A DNA stretch of 64,000 bases from Trichodelitschia bisporula. Its lineage: Eukaryota > Ascomycota > Dothideomycetes > Phaeotrichales > Phaeotrichaceae. The notes under the pieces were generated by a model. It saw only the letters and a program-made list of their open reading frames with translations, did not search any database and was not told where the DNA came from. The translations under genes and the position numbers were made by a program. This document shows, one piece after another, positions 58,467 to 64,000 of this stretch (positions are counted from its first letter, which is position 1; the number at the start of each line of letters is the position of its first letter). The stretch lies in assembly GCA_010356995.1 (NCBI GenBank), contig ML996687.1:373803-437802 (forward strand), in the 5' to 3' direction.

Positions 58467-59336
58467 ATGCCGGTCTTTACGGGAGTCGGGCAAAACAAGC
58501 GCCAACACGCATTGACCATGTGGCTTTACGACAGAACCGACGTTCCGTTTAGCGAACGCAGCCAGAAGCTGGGGCTGGACCCTGAGGATCACACTCCCTA
58601 CCAACGAACAACAGCGGCATCTAATGCGTCATCAGTTCGTGCTTCTGTCGCAACATCTGCTGTATCTTCGGTCCATGCTTCTGTCGCAACATCGTCGGCG
58701 GAGACGCCAACAGTTGCGCGGTCAGCTGGGTCAGCACCGCACTCCCTCCCTTCTCTCACTTCGAGCCATTCTATGGTGGTCACACCCTCAATCCGGACCA
58801 GCCACGGTGTCCTCCCTCGCCACCGGGACATCAACGAAAATGGAGAGGTGTTGAGTGCGACAAGTTTAGCAGAAAGCTCTGTCCAAGGCCCGCTCTGTCT
58901 GATTGAAGCCGTGGAAACCGGCGACGAACAGATGGCTCCGTACGAGTGCCCCAATCGGAGCGCGCTGAAATGCGACTTTCACACCGGAGACCTCGAAACC
59001 CTGAAAACTCACACGCTAGCACACTTCTGCAAGGCACAGCTGCCTCGTCGCGCCAAATGTCCTTTCAGAGACTGTGGGGAAGTCTTCGAGACACGCGTGG
59101 AGGGATCCGCTCACAACAGAAGTGCCGCCGACGCCCTTCACGCTCGCACACGGCATGTCGTAAAACGGCATTATGAGGCAGGGGATCGTCTGAGCCGTGA
59201 GGCTTGGGACCATGATCTGGTGACTCACTTTTGGAAGGTGAACGTCATCAGCGACGATGAGTATGTCCGCACCACGTCGAAAGTAACCGGAAACATTGCG
59301 GTTCCGGAGCGCCGCAGAGGCAGAAGACTCAAATGA
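58467..59336 (+). CDS. C2H2-like zinc finger protein, function unknown
   Basis: One open frame of 289 residues from the ATG at 58467 (MPVFTGVGQNKRQHALTMW). The frame is open upstream but has no ATG there. The middle is Ser/Thr-rich and disordered. Two zinc-finger-like segments lie in the second half: CPNRSALKCDFHTGDLETLK followed by THTLAHF (about residues 157-185), and CPFRDCGEVFETRVEG with a distant H-x4-H-like HARTRHVVKRH (about 196-235). The spacing is irregular for C2H2 fingers. The end is basic (PERRRGRRLK), possibly a nuclear signal. A 12-residue unit (SSVRASVATSAV / SSVHASVATSSA) is duplicated near residue 55. Likely nuclear; I do not recognise a specific family. Confidence 0.7.
   Translation: MPVFTGVGQNKRQHALTMWLYDRTDVPFSERSQKLGLDPEDHTPYQRTTAASNASSVRASVATSAVSSVHASVATSSAETPTVARSAGSAPHSLPSLTSSHSMVVTPSIRTSHGVLPRHRDINENGEVLSATSLAESSVQGPLCLIEAVETGDEQMAPYECPNRSALKCDFHTGDLETLKTHTLAHFCKAQLPRRAKCPFRDCGEVFETRVEGSAHNRSAADALHARTRHVVKRHYEAGDRLSREAWDHDLVTHFWKVNVISDDEYVRTTSKVTGNIAVPERRRGRRLK
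58630..58701 (+). repeat. 36-bp tandem duplication within zinc finger gene
   Basis: Two in-frame copies; GCTTCTGTCGCAACATC occurs twice, 36 nt apart, with a few differences around it. It encodes two Ser/Val/Ala-rich 12-residue units in the disordered region. Confidence 0.85.
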
Positions 59337-61105
59337 CACCAGATCGGAAGGGAGAGGAAGGGTGGAATTGATGCGCTCCAGATCATTATTTAACGGGACG
59401 AGACACTGCAAAGCCAGTGGTCTGTTTTGTCCACCAGTCCAACGCTTGGCCGGGGGATATTGGCCTTCTTCCCTGTCCTTGGAATCCGGCATTTCAACAT
59501 CACCGGATATCTGCGGCTTCTTTCTCCAAATTATGTTTCCTTTCCAGCTTTTGAACGGCCTCGGGGTACAATAATGTTGCTTCGGCTCCTCAGAGTTGAG
59601 CTAGCACTTTGCGGGTTTGCCTTGGTTCTTTCTCTCGAAGTTCTTGCGATTTCTCACTGCTTTGCCGTTTGTTTTGTATCAGGAGTGATGCTTTCTTCCA
59701 TTAATTTCCTGTTCGATATTCAGCCATCATAGCCATTCCTAGTAACGAGTTAGCGTTGTTATCTTCTCAGAATAGGGTGAACGATACCTTCAAATGCGAC
59801 CATTGGAACCTGATTGCAGCCTCATAAGTGCCCAGTTCTGCGGTTAACGCGACCGGGTTCCGAACAACCAGCTGAGACTGCCATCAGTACGTATATAATC
59901 TATATGCTGTGTGATGTGGCTCCATAGAGTCCATAAAGATTGGCTAGCCAGCTAGCGTACAGAGTGAAGAGAGATGTAGCCGCCAAATGCCTTAAGAAGA
60001 AAAAGCCACGGTGATGAACTCATCCCATCAAGGTACGGAGGACATGCGCCTGAAGGGGAATGTTGAGCGGTGGGACCAAGGGACACCTGCGCCAGTATCA
60101 AAATGATCGGCATGGGCGAACGCTGAGGGCTATCGGTCGGTCCGAGGCGCAAGATGAGAACGAAGAAGATGCGTGAAAGAGAAACCGTGCGCTAGGAAAG
60201 AGCGAAGCATCAACATCGGGAAAATCCGGACTGGAGTGACTGCCATTCGGTTGAGGACCCTGTGGTCATGGCGCTTGACCAATGAAGTTCACACGCGTAG
60301 AATGAAGTCGCAAGCCTTTTGGTGGGAAACTCTGGAGCGGAAAGGCCCGCGAAACTCGCCATATTCGGGGAGGCTGTTGGGCAACAGTATATATAAAAAA
60401 GGATTGAGAAGTCCCGAGATGCTACCGAAGATTTGATATTGGGTGGAGACTGCCTTGCCGGACTGGAAAACGAAATCAGCCTGATGTGCGTATAAGGCTG
60501 ATGTACGCGACTTTTTCCTCAATTGGTGACCCCACCGTCTTTGTTTCCGCTGGACGTCTGCCTCGCTTCGCTGCCCTAGCGCTCGGACTCTATGTTTTGT
60601 GAACCTCCTGATGCTTCTGAAAACAAGCATCGTTCCGGGTCTCGCCTTTCCCGCTTTGCGCTGTTCATCGCTCACCGGCCGTGAGGCTCGGTCAAGGGGG
60701 GCTAAGCACTGGCACTCAAAAATCGCGCACGCGCGATTCGTACTGTATCCGCAGCTCTGTGCATCCTGGCGGAGCGCCGAGGCTGAAACCGATCGCCGAC
60801 ACTAAAATCCGCCGCCGATACTAAAAGCGGTCGCCGACGCTGAAATCCGCCGCCGATACGTCGGATTTATCTCCCAGCCAAAGTTTACGACAGTAAACCG
60901 CTCACCGACACCCGATTCTAATGCCGACATTGCAACGCTTCGCCGATGCCAGTTTTGGATTAATTTAGCTCAGTGCCTGCACACTTAGAAGTAACGTCAA
61001 CCCATCCTCCAACCGCTGGCAAGCAATGCATCAAGATCTCCGCCCAGGGCACCACCAGTTTCAGTCCACGAAACGCTCTAGAACAAGATACCTCCGGCCA
61101 CCCTA
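59337..61105. other. Convergent intergenic region with a short minisatellite
   Basis: About 1.77 kb between the 3' ends of two convergent genes. No gene is recognised. It includes the 38-bp repeat at 60793-60860 and nearby CCGA-rich sequence up to about 60950. Confidence 0.5.
60793..60860 (+). repeat. 38-bp tandem repeat, two copies
   Basis: Copies start at 60793 and 60831. The shared core is TCGCCGAC followed by RCTRAAATCCGCCGCCGATAC. Each copy itself contains two related GCCGA(C/T)-x-CTAAA half units, so the array may have grown from a unit of about 19 bp. More diverged CCGA motifs follow to about 60950. Confidence 0.75.
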
Positions 61106-64000
61106 CTAAATCTCACGAATAAACCCACACTCAACCAACTTATCAACCGAAATCCCCATCGTCGTAACCCGCTCCGCAGTGCTCTCCCGTATCCACAAGA
61201 AACCCCACAACAAACCCCTCTTGAGCAAATTATACGCCCGGCTGAGTTGAAAATGCGGCTTCCCAACTATGTACACCGTCTGCGCACGATATGCCGCGTC
61301 TAGCGCCGCAAGTCGCGGCCCCGCATCGCCGGCGGGGAATCCAGCCTGATCGCGTCCCGCGGGCAAGGCTGTGCGAAAACCATCCGGAGCGTCGCTGCGC
61401 GAGGCAGGTTGCGAGGCTGAGAGTGAGGCGGGTGGGTCGCTTTTTGAATCGCGCTCGCCCTGACTTTCGTGCTCGGCCTCCACAGGCAACCCGACGAGCA
61501 CTTCACCATCGCGATTGCACTCACCGAGGCGATCATCTACTGGCTCGTGAACGCCAGACTGATTCTCGTCCCGCTTCTCAACGTCGATCACGCGGCCTGG
61601 CAGCGGAGCTGCACGAGGCGCAAAATTGGCTAGGATGTACCGTCGCACCTCGTCGTACACGATACGGCCGAGGTGGTGCGTAAGCGGAGATTCGCCGTAG
61701 CCGTACCGGACGATCATGCGGTAGCAATGGGGGAGATTGGTGCGGGTGACGGCGTAGCGGTCTTCGGGGGCCACGTGGGGAATCGTCAGGGCTTTGAGGT
61801 GCAGGAAGACCTGAACTTGGGGCTGAGCTTCGAATTTGGAAAGGAATTCTTGATAAACGACGGGCACGGCCTCGCCGCCGGTTTTGTCGAAGAAGATCCC
61901 GAAGCCTTTCATGGGCGTTATTGAGCCCCCGCCGTAGCGCGCGGTGAGATGCAGGCCGCCGCTGGGGGATTGGCTGAGAAGTCGCGAGAGACGGGTTAGT
62001 CGCGAGTTGCGCTCGATTTTCCATTGCTGTTCTTTGCCGTATCGCCAGAGGCAGAAGATCGAGGCGAGGATCACGGCGAGGCCGATTGTGAACCAGGCTC
62101 CGTCGGGAACCTTGGTGAGGGCTGACGTCAAGTATAGGCCCTCAAAGGTTGAGAGGATCAGCCAGAGTGGGAGTACGAAATACCACTTGATTCGCCAGGC
62201 GATGAGCGCAACAAGCGATACGAAAGTGGTGGTGATGACCGTGTCGAGGATGACGCACACGCCATATGCGTTTCCGAGTTTGGTGGTCTGAGTGCCAGCC
62301 TCGTCAGCATCATCTACCAACAGCGGAGTGTCTTACATCTTTGAACACCGCCGTGACCACGATCGTGCCAATCATTAGCAGCCAGTTGGCCATAGGGATG
62401 AAAACCTGGCTGTGATGTGTGCGGCTCGTATACCTGAAGCTGATGGGTGGGAAGTAGCTCGTGTTGATGACCTGAAAGAGGAGCTGGAACGTGCTTGTGA
62501 TGAGAGCCTGAGAGGCAACGATTGAAGCTAAAATTGATACGATGAATGCTGGCCAAAAGAGACCATGCGGAACCGCATTGAAAAAGGGATTCGAATAGGC
62601 TGAAGGGTTTCGGGATATGTACGCCGCCTGGCCGATGTAGGCCATAAGGATGCACGGATATGCCAAACAACACCACGAGATTTGAATGGCCCTGTTCCCT
62701 CAGCTTGAATCTTCTAGCACACGCCTCAGAAAGTCACTCACCGTTTGGAAAAGGCCCCCAAGTCAGCGAAGAGGGCCTCAACGCCAGTAAAGGAGAGCAG
62801 AATACCACCTAGTGACCTCCATGCCTTAGACTTGTTCCGAACAAAGTACAGGCCAGCAAAATATGGCGAAAAGGCTCGGAGTACGCTGTGGTCGTGCTTG
62901 ACGAGGTTCTAAACTGGTCAGTTGAAATCTGCAACTCAGAACTATCGACGTACAAAGACCCCAAACGAGAAGTTAAACAGCAGCCAGACAATGATGATGG
63001 GCGCAAAGGCACCCCCTATCTTTGACACACCAATAGGCTGAATGGCGAAGAGCACCACTAGCAGCGCACACGTGATGGCGATGACAGTTGAGGTGGCCAG
63101 TTCCGGTTTCACGACACGCAGTCCTGAGAGGTCAGCTTGTTCCAAAGGCCGTAACAAGCAATTGTACCTTGGACAGCGCCTAGAATGGACTGAGCAGGGG
63201 TAATGACGCCGTCGGACATGATAAGGCTGACGCCAAAGACGGCAACGACGGAGAGAAAGCGCCGGGCCATGCTCCGACGCTCCAGGAAGCTCCTTACGGA
63301 CTTGTTTGGCGGCCGCATGTCATTGCTGCTAAAACGTTCGATTTTGATCATGTACTCTTTGCTGGGATCTTGGGATGTCCCAATGTGACTCTGATAGGTT
63401 AGTGAAGACGGGGTGGCGCGTGTAACCACTCACAAATCGGGTCAAGAGGGTGTACATGGCAAAGGTTCCGCCTAACCCATGTTAGACACGTCTGGAGCTT
63501 ATATGGACTTCATACCTTGTCCCTCGTTGTCCGCATTGAGAACGATCGTCACATACTTGATGGTTACAATGATTGTCAAAGTCCATATGATCATCGAAAG
63601 CGCCCCAACCAGATCCTCGTAGGGAGGATTCTCGTTGAACGTGGATGAGAAGACGTAGAGGGGACTTGTTCCAATATCGCCGTAAATGACGCCGGCCGAT
63701 TGATATGCTAGCCTGAATAGTAAGAACACATTCGAAAGCCGAGAATTGTTACATACAGCAAAAGTGGCCATCCCTTGTATTCCTAAGGGGCCATGTCAGT
63801 GTTGGAAAGGCACTATTTTCCCTCCTCACCTGCTTGCGCCGGAAATCTCCCTCCCGCGGGGTATCAAAATTGTCCTCATATGCAGATTCCGTATCTCCTC
63901 TCGATTCCCTGTCCCGCGACAGCGTCTTTCTCAAGGTCAGACGACTGAAATCGGGGCCCAGCTTTCGCCCCGTTGTGACCTTGGCGGCGTCAACAATCTT
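61106..64000 (-). CDS. HAK1: HAK/KUP-family potassium transporter (5' end outside window)
   Basis: Nine exons are visible: 64000-63830, 63782-63757, 63712-63516, 63471-63434, 63390-63168, 63123-62954, 62908-62742, 62691-62337 and 62287-61106, giving 842 residues; the open frame runs off the right edge, so the start is missing. Introns are GT-AG, 43-50 nt, and phases agree. Two exons are only 26 and 38 nt. The protein imports K+ across the plasma membrane, driven by H+. Family signature [15 protein letters not shown] is intact, followed by [37 protein letters not shown] and [15 protein letters not shown]. About twelve transmembrane helices are followed by a long cytoplasmic C-terminus with a Ser/Asp/Glu-rich insertion (about residues 690-770). 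Such genes are induced by K+ starvation in other fungi; no regulatory site is visible here. Confidence 0.95.

Noticed and set aside
1-64000. CRISPR arrays, DNA transposons, LINEs, virus-like elements, secondary-metabolite cluster
   Set aside because: No direct-repeat/spacer array, terminal repeats, reverse transcriptase, integrase, transposase, capsid-like, PKS or NRPS sequence was recognised on either strand.

Overview
This is a 64 kb piece of nuclear chromosome from a filamentous ascomycete fungus (Pezizomycotina). Evidence: almost every gene is split by short introns (about 42-62 nt, GT-AG, with CTAAC/CTGAC-like branch sites close to the 3' end), genes lie on both strands with 0.3-4 kb spacers, and the gene set is fungal: fused alpha-beta tryptophan synthase, Mug190-type SMP/C2 protein, fungal Med15, HAK potassium transporter. 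I cannot name the class. There are no operons, no CRISPR array and no recognisable transposon or virus-like element.

Layout, left to right. 1.6-3.4 kb: TMEM135/peroxisomal-type membrane protein (+). 3.77-3.84 kb: tRNA-Ala(AGC) (-). 5.1-6.2 kb: Cys-rich single-pass surface protein (+). 6.8-8.3 kb: APH-family phosphotransferase (+). 11.3-16.0 kb: Med15-like Mediator subunit with a Gln/Ala repeat interrupted by an assembly gap (+), converging on N-acetylglucosamine-6-phosphate deacetylase at 16.6-17.9 kb (-). 19.3-23.2 kb: Mug190-like lipid-transfer protein (+). 23.5 kb: a degenerate tRNA-Arg-like sequence. 25.7-26.7 kb: unknown Ser-rich protein (-). 30.1-30.4 kb: a diverged 175-bp tandem duplication. 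30.6-31.8 kb: HMG-CoA lyase (-). 32.2-37.1 kb: an 11-exon, 1459-residue protein with zinc module, GTPase, RING and patatin domains (-). 38.8-41.7 kb: Gyp5-type RabGAP (-). 42.6-45.0 kb: tryptophan synthase (-). 46.7-50.0 kb: GH63 glucosidase (+). 50.7-51.9 kb: Mob1 (+). 52.9-53.2 kb: small membrane protein (+). 53.8-55.1 kb: replication factor C subunit (+). 58.5-59.3 kb: C2H2-like zinc finger protein (+). 61.1-64.0 kb: HAK/KUP potassium transporter, 5' end outside the window (-).

Most genes are unrelated housekeeping functions (transcription, replication, mitotic exit, membrane traffic, leucine and tryptophan metabolism, amino-sugar use, ion uptake); I see no secondary-metabolite or catabolic cluster. 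The most unusual gene is the zinc/GTPase/RING/patatin protein. Its oxyanion motif (DGGGIR) is intact, but the positions that should hold the catalytic Ser and Asp read Asn and Ala, so it looks like a pseudo-phospholipase in a regulatory or immune-type scaffold. Exon boundaries below were set by hand: every junction was checked for reading phase and, where the family is known, for continuity of conserved sequence.
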